From Trachythela sp. YZ-2020 (Eukaryota > Cnidaria > Anthozoa > Malacalcyonacea > Clavulariidae), in NCBI GenBank assembly GCA_016169945.1, contig JADLSH010000246.1:1-64000 (forward strand): a stretch of 64,000 nt of DNA, in the 5' to 3' direction. Made by a program: the position numbers and the translations under genes. This document shows, piece after piece, positions 1 through 10,772 of the stretch (positions are counted from its first letter, which is position 1; each line of letters begins with the position of its first letter). Under the pieces are notes generated by a model that saw only the letters and a program-made list of their open reading frames with translations, was not told the DNA's origin and did not search any database.

Positions 1-55
1 CCGGCTGATGGCATCGCCGAGCCGCTCGAGCACAGGAAAAGGCGGACCCCAGATC

Positions 56-1120
56 ATGACGACCGTACCAAGACCAGCAAAAGCGGATCGGTTGCGCCAC
101 CGGCCCGGTGTGGCGGGTTCGCTGTCGCTCTTCATCCTTGCCGCGTGCCTCTGCCAAGTGACCGCGCCAACCGGAGCCTACGCGCAAGACTCCTACACCA
201 GGGACCTGAGGGATCGGATCGACCGCCTGCAGCAGGAAGTCGTGGTGCTTCAGCGACAGGTCTTTCAAGGTGGCGCGGCGGGAGCGGCAGCCGGCGGATC
301 GTCGACCCTCGCACCAACCCAGGCGGCGCGCGCGGAACTGCGCATGTCTCAGCTCGAAGATGCCCTGCGGCGATTGACCGGGAATGCCGAGGAGCTGTCC
401 TACCGGATCGATCAAGTCTCCAAACGCCTCGACGAGGTGGTTGCCAGCCTGAACCAGCGCATGGATCGACTGGAATCCGGCGGGCCGACCTGGTCGCAGG
501 TACCACCTGCGCAAGGCGGCGATACCACCGGCACAGCGGCAGCGCCGCAAAGCACCGGTCAGGCCCTTGGTCAGGGGCAGGCCGGGACCGCGCCGGGACC
601 CCGAACGCTGGGAACGGTCGCCGCCGCCGATCTGGAGACTCTGCGCGCCCAGGCGCTTCGGCTGCAGCAGGGCGGCAGTGCCGCCGCCCAGAACACCACG
701 CAAGCCCAACTGCAGACCAAGACCTTGCCGGGCAACAGCGCCAAGGAGAAGTACGATCACGCCTTCGGCTTGCTGAGCCAGGCCAACTACCCGGCTGCCG
801 AATCGGCCCTGCAGGCTTTCCTCCAACAGCACCCCAACGACCCCCTGGCCGGCAACGCCAAGTACTGGCTCGGCGAGACCTATTACGTCCGCCAGCTCTA
901 TAAGCAGGCCGCCGTCGCCTTTGCCGAGGGCTTTCAGCAGTACCCGGCCAGCACCAAGGCGCCGGACAACCTGCTGAAGCTCGGCAAGTCGCTGGCCGCG
1001 CTGGGTCAGGTCCAAGATGCCTGCGGGACCCACGCGGAACTCTTGAACCGGTTTCCAACGGCGCCCGCAACTATCCTGCAGCAAGCGAAAAGTGAGCGGC
1101 AGCGCCTCTCCTGCTCCTAA
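56..1120 (+). CDS. cpoB: Tol-Pal associated periplasmic protein CpoB/YbgF
   Basis: Periplasmic partner of the Tol-Pal system that links outer-membrane constriction to peptidoglycan synthesis. The product has a basic N-terminus, a hydrophobic stretch and a signal-peptidase-like site ending AYA before QD. A coiled-coil segment follows (DLRDRIDRLQQEVVVLQRQV), then a long Gly/Ala/Gln-rich linker, and a C-terminal TPR block with the family phrases YDHAFGLL, GNAKYWLGETYY and APDNLLKLG. An ATG at 8 is also in frame. I prefer 56 because it places the start nearer the hydrophobic core, but this is not certain. pal would be expected just upstream, outside the window. The 3' end overlaps the GTG start of tilS by 29 bases. 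Confidence 0.9.
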   Translation: MTTVPRPAKADRLRHRPGVAGSLSLFILAACLCQVTAPTGAYAQDSYTRDLRDRIDRLQQEVVVLQRQVFQGGAAGAAAGGSSTLAPTQAARAELRMSQLEDALRRLTGNAEELSYRIDQVSKRLDEVVASLNQRMDRLESGGPTWSQVPPAQGGDTTGTAAAPQSTGQALGQGQAGTAPGPRTLGTVAAADLETLRAQALRLQQGGSAAAQNTTQAQLQTKTLPGNSAKEKYDHAFGLLSQANYPAAESALQAFLQQHPNDPLAGNAKYWLGETYYVRQLYKQAAVAFAEGFQQYPASTKAPDNLLKLGKSLAALGQVQDACGTHAELLNRFPTAPATILQQAKSERQRLSCS

Positions 1121-2495
1121 AGCACGCCTGGCTCCCGCTCCCGGACCCATGGGCTCGGCGTCCGCCGGCAAAGCGGTCTCGGACCAGGAGTTCGATGACC
1201 TCATGGCGCGCTTCGCGCCCTTCGAGGACCAGCCGCGGGTGGCTGTAGCGGTCTCCGGCGGTGGCGATAGCTTGGCGCTGTCGCTATTGCTCGGATCGTG
1301 GCTGAGGCGGCGCGACGGCCAGCTGACTGCTCTGACCGTGGACCACGGATTGCGGCCCGGCTCGGCGCGGGAAGCGCGCTGGGTCGGGGCGGCTCTGCGC
1401 CAGCAGGGGATTGGTCACCATACACTGACCTGGCGTGGCACCAAGCCGACCGCGAACCTTCAGGCCCAGGCCCGTGAGGCCCGTTATAGGTTGCTGTCCA
1501 ACTGGTGCCGCCGTCACGGCATCCTCCACCTGGTGCTCGCCCATCACCTGGACGACCAGGCGGAGACGCTCCTGCTCCGCCTCGGGCGCGGCAGCGGGCT
1601 GCACGGCCTCAGCGGCATGGCCGCCCTGACCCACGCGCGCGACCTGCGGGTCATCCGGCCCTTGCTGGGATGCCCACAGGCGCGCCTGACCGCGACCCTC
1701 GTCTCCCTCGGCGCCGACTGGATCGAAGATCCGAGCAATCGCGATCCAGCCTTCGCGCGGGTTCGGATCCGCAGGATCCTGCCGGACCTGGCACGCGAGG
1801 GCCTTGCTGCAGATCGGCTCGGCACGACAGCGGCCCACTTGGCCCGTGCCCGCGCCGCCATCGACAGCGCCGTCGCGCGCCGGCTCGCTGCTTCGGTGAT
1901 GATTCATCCGCTGGGCTTTGCTTGGCTCGATTGGGGACAGCTGGCAGCGGCGCCGGAGGAAGTCCGGCTGCGCGCCCTGTCCGCCCTGCTGGCGACCGTC
2001 GCCGGTGAAAACTATGTGCCTCGTTTCGACCGCTTGACCCGTTTGGACGACCGCCTGAAACGCGGCTTGACCAAGTCCGCCACCCTCGGCGGCTGCCTGA
2101 TTTCGCCGCGGAAGGACCGGATCGCGATTACCCGCGAGTCGCGGAGCTGCCCGCGCCAGCCGGTGGCGAAGGGTCGGACCTGCTGGGATGGGCGTTTCGA
2201 GCTCGATTTGGCCGTCACGATCCACAATTTGGCCGGCGAACCGGTCGCGGGCCCTCTCGGGGACGCCGGCTTGGCCGAAATCAGGGCCCACCGAACCACG
2301 AGGGGCAGATCCTCGCCTCTCTCCGGCTATCCGCCCCAAGCGCTCGTGTCGCTTCCGGCTATCTGGCAGGAAAACCAGTTGCTTGCGGTGCCTCATTTGA
2401 GCTTTTGGCGAGATCCGAAACTCCGAAGCGCGCTAAGGAGTTGCCGATTCGCTCCAAAAAATCCGTTGACTTCGACCTGGTTTACGGTTGCTTAG
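1092..2495 (+). CDS. tilS: tRNA(Ile)-lysidine synthetase TilS
   Basis: ATP-dependent enzyme that converts C34 of the CAU-anticodon tRNA-Ile to lysidine, so that it reads AUA. The PP-loop motif SGGGDS lies at about residues 55-60. Family segments VDHGLRPGSAREA, AHHLDDQAETLLLRL and DPSNRDPAFARVRIR follow, and then a C-terminal substrate-binding region. The length of 467 aa is normal for the family. The GTG at 1092 lies inside cpoB. The ATG at 1149 is an alternative start that would remove a low-complexity Ala/Pro leader. The order cpoB-tilS-ftsH is common in alphaproteobacteria. Confidence 0.93.
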   Translation: MSGSASPAPKARLAPAPGPMGSASAGKAVSDQEFDDLMARFAPFEDQPRVAVAVSGGGDSLALSLLLGSWLRRRDGQLTALTVDHGLRPGSAREARWVGAALRQQGIGHHTLTWRGTKPTANLQAQAREARYRLLSNWCRRHGILHLVLAHHLDDQAETLLLRLGRGSGLHGLSGMAALTHARDLRVIRPLLGCPQARLTATLVSLGADWIEDPSNRDPAFARVRIRRILPDLAREGLAADRLGTTAAHLARARAAIDSAVARRLAASVMIHPLGFAWLDWGQLAAAPEEVRLRALSALLATVAGENYVPRFDRLTRLDDRLKRGLTKSATLGGCLISPRKDRIAITRESRSCPRQPVAKGRTCWDGRFELDLAVTIHNLAGEPVAGPLGDAGLAEIRAHRTTRGRSSPLSGYPPQALVSLPAIWQENQLLAVPHLSFWRDPKLRSALRSCRFAPKNPLTSTWFTVA

Positions 2496-2574
2496 AAGCT
2501 GACTCACATTATCTCTAGATCATGCATGGCACCCTCATGGGTCCAACCGGCCGCCGCGCGGCTATGATCGACCC

Positions 2575-4533
2575 GTGGTTAACCAGAGAATAAGGGGCAG
2601 AGGTTTGAGTTTTAGCCGTAACGCAGCGCTGTGGATCATCATCGTTCTGCTACTTTTCGCCCTGTTCAATCTGTTCCAGGGTGCCTCTCCCGGTGCATCA
2701 CAGCAACCCCTGGCCTTCTCCGACTTTGTCGACCAAGTCGAGAACGGACAGATTCGCGAGGTCACGATCCAAGGCCAGCAGATCGTCGGCAAGTTCCACG
2801 ACGAGCGCCAATTCAAGACCTACGCGCCGGAAGACCCCAATCTGGTCAGTCGTTTGCGCGAAAACGGCGTGCGCATCAATGCAGCGCCGGCCGACGAGGT
2901 CAATCCGCTCCTGTCGATCCTGATCTCCTGGTTCCCGATGCTTCTGCTGATTGGCGTTTGGATCTTTTTCATGCGTCAGATGCAATCGGGCGGCGGCAAG
3001 GCCATGGGTTTCGGCAAGAGCCGTGCGCGTTTGCTGACCGAAAAGGTTGGGCGGGTGACATTCGATGACGTGGCCGGCATCGACGAAGCCAAGGTCGAGC
3101 TCGAGGAAATCGTCGAGTTCTTGAAAGATCCTCAGAAATTTCAACGCCTTGGCGGCAAGATCCCCAAGGGCTGCCTACTAGTCGGCCCGCCGGGTACCGG
3201 CAAGACTTTGCTGGCGCGTGCCATTGCCGGCGAAGCCAATGTCCCGTTCTTCACGATTTCGGGCTCCGATTTCGTCGAAATGTTCGTCGGCGTGGGCGCA
3301 AGCCGGGTTCGGGACATGTTCGAGCAGGGCAAGAAGAACGCACCTTGCATCATCTTTATCGACGAGATCGATGCGGTCGGACGGCATCGCGGCGCCGGCC
3401 TTGGCGGCGGCAACGACGAACGCGAGCAGACCCTGAACCAGTTGCTGGTCGAGATGGATGGCTTCGAGGCGAACGAGGGCGTTATCCTCATAGCGGCGAC
3501 CAACCGACCCGACGTGCTCGACCCGGCTTTGCTGCGCCCGGGCCGGTTCGACCGCCAAATCGTGGTTCCGAACCCGGACGTCCTGGGCCGCGAGAAAATC
3601 CTCCGCGTTCATATGCGCAAGGTGCCATTGGCACCTGATGTGAACGCTAAGACCATCGCACGGGGCACGCCCGGGTTCTCCGGCGCCGACCTGGCGAACC
3701 TGGTCAACGAGGCCGCGCTGCTGGCCGCCCGTTCCGGCAAGCGAGTTGTCACCATGGCCGACTTCGAAAGCGCCAAGGACAAGGTCATGATGGGCTCGGA
3801 GCGGCGCTCCATGGTGATGACCGAAGAGGAGAAAGAGCTCACCGCCTACCACGAAGCCGGCCATGCCTTGGTGGGCTTGTACGTGCCGGGCAATGATCCC
3901 CTCCATAAGGTCACCATCATCCCGCGCGGGCGGGCGCTCGGCGTCACCATGAATCTGCCCGAGCGGGACCGCTACGGCTACAAGCTGACCGAGATCACTG
4001 CCAAGCTCGCCATGATGTTCGGGGGTAGAGCCGCGGAAGAATTGATCTACGGCCCGGACAACGTCACCACCGGGGCCGGAAACGATATTCAGCAGGCGAC
4101 TAACCTGGCCCGCCGCATGGTGACGGAATGGGGCATGTCCGAGAAACTGGGGCCCCTGCGTTACGAGGAGAACCAGGAGGAGGTCTTCCTTGGCCACTCG
4201 GTGGCGCGCAGCCAGAACGTGTCCGAAGAGACCTCGCGCATGATCGACGAAGAGATTCGCCGCATCATCGACGAGGCCGAGTCGAAGGCGCAGGAGGTGC
4301 TGAATTTACACCTGGACGAGTTGCACAAGGTCGCCAGAGGGCTTCTGGAGTACGAGACCCTGTCGGGCGATGATGTTCGAACCCTGATGGACGATGGCAC
4401 CGTCGACCGGTCCGACCCGACCGGGACGACCGGTGACGGCGGCCGACGATCGTCGGTACCGACCAGCGGCAAGGCGGCCCCCAAGGCGGACAAAGAGCCA
4501 CCCGCAGGCCTGGAGCCCCAGCCCGAAGGCTGA
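2575..4533 (+). CDS. ftsH: ATP-dependent membrane zinc metalloprotease FtsH
   Basis: Inner-membrane AAA+ protease that degrades misassembled membrane proteins and short-lived regulators; in many bacteria RpoH, also encoded in this window, is a substrate. There are two membrane segments, near residues 15-35 and 117-134, with a periplasmic loop between them. Walker A GPPGTGKT is at 204-211, Walker B IIFIDEID follows, and the zinc site HEAGH is at 426-430. The C-terminal tail is Pro/Gly-rich. The GTG at 2575 adds ten residues that homologues usually lack. The TTG at 2605, preceded by a GGGGCAGAGG-like ribosome-binding stretch, may be the true start. Confidence 0.96.
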   Translation: MVNQRIRGRGLSFSRNAALWIIIVLLLFALFNLFQGASPGASQQPLAFSDFVDQVENGQIREVTIQGQQIVGKFHDERQFKTYAPEDPNLVSRLRENGVRINAAPADEVNPLLSILISWFPMLLLIGVWIFFMRQMQSGGGKAMGFGKSRARLLTEKVGRVTFDDVAGIDEAKVELEEIVEFLKDPQKFQRLGGKIPKGCLLVGPPGTGKTLLARAIAGEANVPFFTISGSDFVEMFVGVGASRVRDMFEQGKKNAPCIIFIDEIDAVGRHRGAGLGGGNDEREQTLNQLLVEMDGFEANEGVILIAATNRPDVLDPALLRPGRFDRQIVVPNPDVLGREKILRVHMRKVPLAPDVNAKTIARGTPGFSGADLANLVNEAALLAARSGKRVVTMADFESAKDKVMMGSERRSMVMTEEEKELTAYHEAGHALVGLYVPGNDPLHKVTIIPRGRALGVTMNLPERDRYGYKLTEITAKLAMMFGGRAAEELIYGPDNVTTGAGNDIQQATNLARRMVTEWGMSEKLGPLRYEENQEEVFLGHSVARSQNVSEETSRMIDEEIRRIIDEAESKAQEVLNLHLDELHKVARGLLEYETLSGDDVRTLMDDGTVDRSDPTGTTGDGGRRSSVPTSGKAAPKADKEPPAGLEPQPEG

Positions 4534-4656
4534 ACCGGCGCCGGGATCACCCATCGTCGACAAGTGATCCAGGCGGCCCCGGTCGACTGGACCGGCTGTC
4601 CCCGATAATTCTCGGCCTCTTTGCGTCGGCGCCCGCAGCCACTATAAGCGACCGCT

Positions 4657-5697
4657 ATGAACCAGTCGCTGTATCTGCACCCTCGGGGAATCGACCGGCT
4701 GTGCGGCCCGAACAGGACGGCTAGCGACCGGGAGGTCTGGCCCCTGGCGGGTGGTCCGCTCGCTTTCGCAGATTACCAGATCCTGCGCAGGGACGAGGCC
4801 GCTGGCCCGGACGAGCGACGAGCCATAAGTCAATTGCTGGAGCGGGTGGCCGCGCCGCGTGCGGCCTTTGCCGGCTTGGACCTTTCGAGGCCGAGGATCA
4901 TGGGTGTCGTCAACGTGACCCCGGACAGCTTTTCCGACGGCGGCGATCGATTCGACCCGGCCAGAGCGATCGACGACGGGCTGGCTATGTACAAGGCCGG
5001 AGCCGACCTGATCGATATCGGTGGCGAATCGACCCGCCCCGGGGCGAGGCCGGTGCCGCCCGACGAGGAGTTGCGCCGAACCGTGCCGGTGATCCGGAGC
5101 CTGGCGAAACAAGGAGTCCTGGTATCGATCGATAGCCGGCGCGCCGCGGTCATGGAGGCTGCCCTCGACGCCGGCGCCGAGGTCGTCAATGACATCACCG
5201 CTCTCACCGGTGACCCGGCAAGCCTGAAGCTGGTGGCCCAGGCCGGCGTGGCGGTGATCCTGATGCACATGCAAGGCGAGCCTCGAACCATGCAGGCAAG
5301 CCCGCGCTACAACGATGTCGTGCTCGATGTCTATGACTACCTGGCCGATGCGGTAACCCGGTGTGAGGCGGCCGGGATCGCGCGGTCCCGGATCGCGGTC
5401 GATCCCGGCATCGGCTTCGGCAAGACCGTGCCCCATAACCTCCAGCTGTTGCACCACCTTGCCCTGTTTCACGGACTCGGCTGTGCGCTCCTGCTCGGAG
5501 TCAGCCGCAAGAGTTTCATCGGCAAGCTCTCGCGCGGGGAAGCGCCTAAAGATCGGCTGCCCGGCTCTCTCGCCGCTGTCCTGGCCGGCGCCCAGCGCGG
5601 CGCCCAGATGTTCCGGGTCCACGACGTCGCCGAGACCACCCAGGCTCTACGCCTCTGGGAGGCGATCGCTTCATCCACTGGACCGGGCGACGGTTGA
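4657..5697 (+). CDS. folP: Dihydropteroate synthase FolP
   Basis: Condenses p-aminobenzoate with 6-hydroxymethyl-7,8-dihydropterin diphosphate in folate synthesis, in the cytoplasm. The diagnostic motif MGVVNVTPDSFSDGG is at residues 82-96, followed by DIGGESTRPGA and DPGIGFGKT, and the C-terminal GVSRKSFIG segment binds substrate. About 80 residues precede the TIM barrel, an N-terminal extension that is frequent in alphaproteobacterial FolP. It lies 123 bp after ftsH on the same strand. In many relatives glmM follows folP directly, but here two other genes intervene. Confidence 0.94.
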   Translation: MNQSLYLHPRGIDRLCGPNRTASDREVWPLAGGPLAFADYQILRRDEAAGPDERRAISQLLERVAAPRAAFAGLDLSRPRIMGVVNVTPDSFSDGGDRFDPARAIDDGLAMYKAGADLIDIGGESTRPGARPVPPDEELRRTVPVIRSLAKQGVLVSIDSRRAAVMEAALDAGAEVVNDITALTGDPASLKLVAQAGVAVILMHMQGEPRTMQASPRYNDVVLDVYDYLADAVTRCEAAGIARSRIAVDPGIGFGKTVPHNLQLLHHLALFHGLGCALLLGVSRKSFIGKLSRGEAPKDRLPGSLAAVLAGAQRGAQMFRVHDVAETTQALRLWEAIASSTGPGDG

Positions 5698-5930
5698 AGA
5701 CCGCCATCCGAACAGGGCCACCGCGACCACAAACAAGTTGCAGCCAAGCCTGATTTTGCCTAGCTTTCGCCGCCTTCTCCCGGCTCCAGAGACTGGCGTG
5801 AGGCGGTCAAAAGCCCGTCACGAAACGGCTGTTTTGCGCGAGGAGATCGAGTTGGCCGCCAAGAGGGTTCATGCCGCAAGACCAGGTTTGGCCGACGTCA
5901 ACAGAAACGGCATCCGAGAGTCGAGGCCAC

Positions 5931-6974
5931 ATGCCGTCAGATGACGTCGAGGTGGAGAAACCGCGAGGCCCCAACGTGGTGGTGATCGGCGGCGGCACCG
6001 GTAGTTTCAACATTCTGAGCGGCCTGCGACAACACCCGGAGGTCGAGCTCCGGTCGATCGTCACGATGATGGACTCGGGTGGCGACAGCGGCGAGCTGCG
6101 CGATGCCTTCGGTGTGCTGCCCCCAGGAGATCTTCGCCGCTGCCTGGTTGCCCTGTCCGAAGAGACCAAGCTGCTGCGCGATCTCTTTTCATTCAGGTTC
6201 AAGGAGCCCCCACTGGCCGGGCGCAACTTCGGCAACCTCTTCATCCTGGCGCTCAGCCAGGCACTGGGCTCGGAGCGGGAAGCGATCAATGCCATCGGAA
6301 AGATCCTGAAGATCCGCGGCCGGGTTTTGCCGGTCACTTGGGATCATGCACACTTGGTCGCCGAGCTCGAAAACGGGAACCTGGTCCGGGGCGAAGCGAA
6401 CATCGATGAACGCGGTCGGCCAGATCACGTGCTGCCACGCCAAGACCCGCATGTGCCGATTCGGCGCGTCTACCTAGAGCCATCGGCAAACGCGAACCCC
6501 GAGGCGGTCGAGGCTATCTCGAAGGCGGACTTCATCGTCATCGCGCCCGGCGATGTCTTCACCTCCATCGTTCCAAATCTGCTGGTGGCTGGAATACCGG
6601 AAGCGATTCAGAGCGCCGCCGCACCGCTGGTCAGCGTGCTCAACCTGATGACCAAGCACGGCGAAACCGATGCTTGGACGGCCTCGCGCCATGTCTCGGA
6701 GTTCGCCAAGTATGCGGGTCGCCTACCCGCCGCACTGCTGGTGCACGACGGGCCTTTTCCGGCCGAATTGCTGGCACGCTACGATCAAGAGAGGGCGCAG
6801 CTCGTCGAGATCGATGACCAGGCCGTCGAACACCTCGGCGTTCGGGTAGAGAAGGCCGGTCTCGCCTCCACCAAGTTCTTGCTGCGCCACGATCCCTCAC
6901 AAACGGCGTCCGCGCTGCTCACCCTTTTCGAGGCGTTGGCAGCGAAAGATGCCCAGACACGGAGTCTCGGGTGA
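5931..6974 (+). CDS. YvcK/CofD-like protein (gluconeogenesis factor family)
   Basis: The CofD/YvcK fold is visible in VVVIGGGTGSFNILSGLR, followed by MMDSGGDSGELRDAFGVLPPGD, which carries the SGG-SG core, and later by ADFIVIAPGDVFTSIVPNLLV. YvcK proteins bind UDP-sugars and influence cell-wall and carbon metabolism; CofD is the 2-phospholactate transferase of F420 synthesis. No other F420 gene is nearby and a phosphohexomutase follows, so the YvcK role is favoured. An in-frame ATG at 5871 would add 20 residues. The stop overlaps the GTG of the next gene by four bases, which suggests translational coupling. Confidence 0.8.
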   Translation: MPSDDVEVEKPRGPNVVVIGGGTGSFNILSGLRQHPEVELRSIVTMMDSGGDSGELRDAFGVLPPGDLRRCLVALSEETKLLRDLFSFRFKEPPLAGRNFGNLFILALSQALGSEREAINAIGKILKIRGRVLPVTWDHAHLVAELENGNLVRGEANIDERGRPDHVLPRQDPHVPIRRVYLEPSANANPEAVEAISKADFIVIAPGDVFTSIVPNLLVAGIPEAIQSAAAPLVSVLNLMTKHGETDAWTASRHVSEFAKYAGRLPAALLVHDGPFPAELLARYDQERAQLVEIDDQAVEHLGVRVEKAGLASTKFLLRHDPSQTASALLTLFEALAAKDAQTRSLG

Positions 6975-9253
6975 CAAAATCTGAGCACGTCGACACCGCC
7001 TCCACCACGCAGCAGCGCCAGGTCCGGGAAGCACGGGTTGAGTCGCTCCTCGAGGTCACTGCCCATGGATTCGAGAATCTGAGCGTGGAAGAAAGCGACC
7101 GTAGGACCGCGCTTGGGAACCTTGGGCAATGGCTAGGCCACGACCTCTTCGCGAGCTATCGCCCGCAGCTCGAGTGGCTGATCGAACTGGAGCGTTGGCC
7201 CCTACTCCTGGACAGTTTCTATCGGGTGTTGCCGTTCGGGACCGGCGGACGCCGGGGACCGGTTGGAATCGGCCCCAACCGCTTCAACGAGATCACGCTC
7301 GCGAGCTCGGTCGAAGGACACGCCGACTATCTCCGCGAGGCCGACCCGGACGAGAGTCTGTCGGTCGTCATCGCCTATGACGTTCGCTGCTTCCACGACC
7401 TCCGCAAGTGCTACAATCCCGATCTTCCGAACCCTTTGTTCGAGATGTCCTCGAAGGCCTTCGCCAGCATCGCAGCGAGCGTTTACACCGCGAAAGGGGT
7501 CAAGGTCTATATGCCGCCCCGCGAGTCCGACACCTTCGCCTCGACACCGGAGCTCTCCTACACGATCCGAGCCCTCGGCGCCCAGGCCGGGCTCAACATT
7601 TCCGCCTCCCACAATCCGCCGGACGACAACGGCAGCAAGTTCTACAACAGACATGGCGCGCAGCCGGTGCCACCGGGCGATGAAGAGATCGCGAAGCGGG
7701 TCGAAAACGTCAGATGGCTGGGCCGGTCTACGTCCGATGCAGACCAAGCGACGGGAAGAATCGTCGAAATTCCAGCCGAGATCCACCAGGCCTACGTCGA
7801 CATGAACGTGCGACAGTCACTTTCAACCGAAGCTCGGTCGGCCCACATCGTCTTTTCACCCCTGCACGGCACCGGCCGAACCAACGTTGCCGCGGCTCTG
7901 CAGCAAGCCGGATTTCGGCTCGACCTGGTGCCGGAGCAATCGACCCTCGATGGCCGCTTTCCGGCCGTACCCTTCCAGGCCCCGAACCCGGAGGTTCCGG
8001 AGTCGATGCAGGCAGGCATGGATCTCGCGAAGGAGCTGGGCGCGGATTTGGTCATGGCCTGCGATCCCGACGCCGACCGCATCGGTGTCTGCGCCAGGTC
8101 GCTGAGCGGCAGCTTCACCTTCTTGAACGGGAACGAGATCTCGGTGCTGATCACACACCACAAGCTCGCGCAGTTGAAACGCTTGGGCCGGCTGCCGGCC
8201 CACCCTGTCGTGATCAAGACCGAAGTGACCACGGAGTTGCTGCGTCCCATCACGGAGGCCTTCGGGGCCACATTACTCGGAGATTTGTTGGTTGGATTCA
8301 AGTACCACGGCAATGTCCTCCAGCAATTCGAGCAAGGCGAGCCCTATCGCGGGATCCGGGCCGATCTCGAAGACTTCGTCGTGGGGGTCGAGGAGAGCCA
8401 TGGCGTCATCACGACCCACGAGGTGCGCGACAAGGACGCCGCCGGCGGCGCCATGCTGCTGGCCGAGCTCGCGGCGCTGCTGAAGGAGGATGGCCAGACA
8501 CTGGTCAGCTATCTCGACGACATCTATCGGTGCTACGGCTACTACGCGAACCTGCCGTCTTCGATGATCATGACCGGCGCCGAGGGTCTGCGGCAGATTC
8601 AGAGAATTCAGCAGTCGCTTCGCCGGGATCCACCGGACAGGATCGGTAGTTGGCGCGTGTCAAAAGTGCTCGACCGTCGCGATGAACAGGGGATCCATGG
8701 CCCAAAGCTCTCACAGACCGATTGGGCTTCCCGTGACATCCTGGTTTTCGAGCTTGAAAATGGCGCGCGGCTCGTGATCCGGCCGTCGGGAACGGAGCCG
8801 AAGAACAAGATCTACATCGAGGTGCCGCGGCCACCGCTCGGCCAGGGCGCGGAGGATACCGCCCTCGCCTCGGAGAAGGCGGCGGCCCAGGCGATCGCTC
8901 AGGAAATCTCGGATGACTTCAATCGTCGGATGCTCACGATCATCGGCGTCCACCTGCCGGCCTACGCCTTGCGCATCTCGGGCCTGGTATCGCTCGACAA
9001 TCGCCTGGATTTCGTCGAAAGCTTCCTGCCGGAGTTCGAACGCCGCAGTCAAAGCTTGTTGTCCAGCGAATCGTCGCGGGCCTCGGTTTCCGCTTGGGTT
9101 GACCAACACTTGGCCGGCTACGGTAAAGACGCGCGCGGTCTCGTGGCAGCCGCCATGGTGGCATTCCTGAGCGCCGGGCGAGAAAGATCGGGCGCTTCGG
9201 CGCCGAGGGCCGCCGTGCTCGATGCGATGGAGTCAGTTTTTTTTGAGACCTAG
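6971..9253 (+). CDS. Large phosphoglucomutase/phosphomannomutase family protein
   Basis: Alpha-D-phosphohexomutase that moves phosphate between C1 and C6 of a hexose. The phosphoserine loop [13 protein letters not shown] has its serine near residue 213. The metal-binding loop DPDADRIG is near 365-372, the sugar-binding loop GVEESHG follows, and the phosphate-binding loop [10 protein letters not shown] is in domain 4. At 760 aa it is about 170 residues longer than usual type 2 family members. The extra length is an N-terminal helical section and a C-terminal region after domain 4 that I do not recognise. It is coupled to the YvcK-like gene through a GTGA overlap, so the two probably serve the same sugar-phosphate step. 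The sugar specificity cannot be read from sequence. Confidence 0.82.
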   Translation: MTKSEHVDTASTTQQRQVREARVESLLEVTAHGFENLSVEESDRRTALGNLGQWLGHDLFASYRPQLEWLIELERWPLLLDSFYRVLPFGTGGRRGPVGIGPNRFNEITLASSVEGHADYLREADPDESLSVVIAYDVRCFHDLRKCYNPDLPNPLFEMSSKAFASIAASVYTAKGVKVYMPPRESDTFASTPELSYTIRALGAQAGLNISASHNPPDDNGSKFYNRHGAQPVPPGDEEIAKRVENVRWLGRSTSDADQATGRIVEIPAEIHQAYVDMNVRQSLSTEARSAHIVFSPLHGTGRTNVAAALQQAGFRLDLVPEQSTLDGRFPAVPFQAPNPEVPESMQAGMDLAKELGADLVMACDPDADRIGVCARSLSGSFTFLNGNEISVLITHHKLAQLKRLGRLPAHPVVIKTEVTTELLRPITEAFGATLLGDLLVGFKYHGNVLQQFEQGEPYRGIRADLEDFVVGVEESHGVITTHEVRDKDAAGGAMLLAELAALLKEDGQTLVSYLDDIYRCYGYYANLPSSMIMTGAEGLRQIQRIQQSLRRDPPDRIGSWRVSKVLDRRDEQGIHGPKLSQTDWASRDILVFELENGARLVIRPSGTEPKNKIYIEVPRPPLGQGAEDTALASEKAAAQAIAQEISDDFNRRMLTIIGVHLPAYALRISGLVSLDNRLDFVESFLPEFERRSQSLLSSESSRASVSAWVDQHLAGYGKDARGLVAAAMVAFLSAGRERSGASAPRAAVLDAMESVFFET

Positions 9254-9254
9254 T

Positions 9255-9273
9255 GGGGGGGGGGGGGGGGGGG
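9255..9273. repeat. Poly-G tract of 19 bases
   Basis: An uninterrupted run of 19 G begins one base after the stop of the phosphohexomutase gene, about 150 bp before glmM. A run of 8 T sits just before it, at the end of the mutase gene. Long G tracts are prone to slippage during replication and sequencing, so the exact length is uncertain. The tract is intergenic and would not shift a reading frame. Confidence 0.95.
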
Positions 9274-9420
9274 AAGAGAAAACCCAACTTGGGCACCCAA
9301 CAACGTCGGAGCGGGCCCCGGGTGCCCCAAACAAGACGTGGCATCGGGATCGCGCTTTGCTACAAGCTCGGTCATCATGTCCATTCGATGACAGGCTCCC
9401 AAACCCGGCGAGGAAAAGCG

Positions 9421-10761
9421 ATGCGCAGGCTTTTTGGCACCGATGGCATCCGCGGCACCGCGAACCAGGAGCCGATCACGGCGGAGACCGCGCTGGCCGT
9501 GGCAAAAGCCGCCGGTCGGGTGTTTACGCGAGGCGACCATCGCCACCTGGTGGTGATCGGCAAAGATACCCGGCTCTCGGGTTACATGCTCGAGCCGGCC
9601 CTGACGGCAGGTTTCATATCGGTCGGTATGGACGTGGTCCTCCTGGGCCCCCTTCCGACTCCGGCGGTCGGCATGTTGACCCGCTCTTTGCGCGCTGACC
9701 TCGGGGTCGTGATTTCAGCCTCCCACAACCCCTATCGGGACAACGGGATCAAGCTCTTCGGACCCGATGGCTTCAAGCTGTCGGACGAGACCGAAAGGGA
9801 GATCGAAGCGAAAGCCGGCGAGCCTGGCGGAAACGGCCTCGCAACAGCGGACCAGCTGGGGCGCGCCCGGCGCCTGGACGACGCCCTCGGCCGCTACATC
9901 GAATTCGTCAAGGCCAGCTTTCCAAAGGGCCTGCGGCTTGATGGCCTGAAGGTGGTGGTCGACTGTGCCCATGGGGCGGCTTACAAGGTGGCGCCTACGG
10001 TGCTCTATGAGTTGGGCGCCGACGTCGTACCGATCGGTGTCGGCCCGGATGGTTTCAATATCAACCTGGACTGCGGGGCCACCGACACGCAGGCGATGCG
10101 CGAGGCGGTGGTCGCGGAAGGGGCGGACCTCGGTCTGGCCCTGGATGGTGATGCTGATCGTATAATCTTGGCGGACGAGAAGGGTGATGTGGTCGACGGG
10201 GACCAGCTTCTGGCGCTGATCGCCCAAACTTGGCACCGAGACGGCCGATTGGCTGCCGGCGGAATCGTCGGGACGGTCATGTCGAACCTCGGCCTTGAGC
10301 GGCATCTCGAAGGGCTCGGCCTAAATTTGGTCCGTACACCGGTCGGCGACCGCTACGTGGTCGAGCAGATGCGGGCTGGCGGGTACAACGTCGGCGGCGA
10401 ACAATCGGGTCATATCGTGCTGTCGGACTATTCGACCACGGGCGACGGCTTGATCGCCGCGTTGCAAGTCTTGGCCGTTCTGGTCCAAGCAAAGGAGACC
10501 GCGAGCCAGGCGACCAGAGTGTTCGAGCGCTTTCCCCAGGTTCTCAAGAACGCGCGTATGAACGGCGCCAACGTTCTCGAGCAGGACCGAGTCCGCGAAA
10601 TCATCCGCCAGTCGGAGAAATGCCTTGGGCTGGGCGGACGCTTGCTGATTCGCAAGTCGGGCACCGAGCCGGTCATTCGTGTCATGGCCGAAGGCGACGA
10701 CGAAGATCAGCTGTCCGAAACCGTCGATCAGATCGTCCAAGCGATCGAACAGGAAGCTTGA
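9421..10761 (+). CDS. glmM: Phosphoglucosamine mutase GlmM
   Basis: Interconverts glucosamine-6-phosphate and glucosamine-1-phosphate on the way to UDP-GlcNAc for peptidoglycan and lipopolysaccharide. The N-terminus [15 protein letters not shown] is typical for the family and fixes the ATG at 9421. The phosphoserine loop [18 protein letters not shown], metal loop DGDADR, GGEQSGH and [14 protein letters not shown] follow in order. The length of 446 aa is normal. An open frame continues upstream through the poly-G tract, but it has no family similarity. This is the second phosphohexomutase in the cluster. Confidence 0.96.
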   Translation: MRRLFGTDGIRGTANQEPITAETALAVAKAAGRVFTRGDHRHLVVIGKDTRLSGYMLEPALTAGFISVGMDVVLLGPLPTPAVGMLTRSLRADLGVVISASHNPYRDNGIKLFGPDGFKLSDETEREIEAKAGEPGGNGLATADQLGRARRLDDALGRYIEFVKASFPKGLRLDGLKVVVDCAHGAAYKVAPTVLYELGADVVPIGVGPDGFNINLDCGATDTQAMREAVVAEGADLGLALDGDADRIILADEKGDVVDGDQLLALIAQTWHRDGRLAAGGIVGTVMSNLGLERHLEGLGLNLVRTPVGDRYVVEQMRAGGYNVGGEQSGHIVLSDYSTTGDGLIAALQVLAVLVQAKETASQATRVFERFPQVLKNARMNGANVLEQDRVREIIRQSEKCLGLGGRLLIRKSGTEPVIRVMAEGDDEDQLSETVDQIVQAIEQEA

Positions 10762-10772
10762 AAGGATCGATC

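Noticed and set aside
3178..4197. Long antisense open frame within ftsH
   Set aside because: It mirrors the ftsH codons in GC-rich DNA and has no recognisable domain; ftsH is unambiguous on the other strand.
5931..6974. CofD of F420 biosynthesis
   Set aside because: No other F420 gene is close and the sequence layout and mutase neighbour fit the YvcK branch better.
9253..9420. N-terminal extension of GlmM through the poly-G run
   Set aside because: It encodes a Gly run and unrelated residues, while the family start [12 protein letters not shown] is at 9421.
10740..10772. TPP riboswitch ahead of thiD
   Set aside because: Only 11 bp separate glmM and thiD and no thi-box elements are visible.
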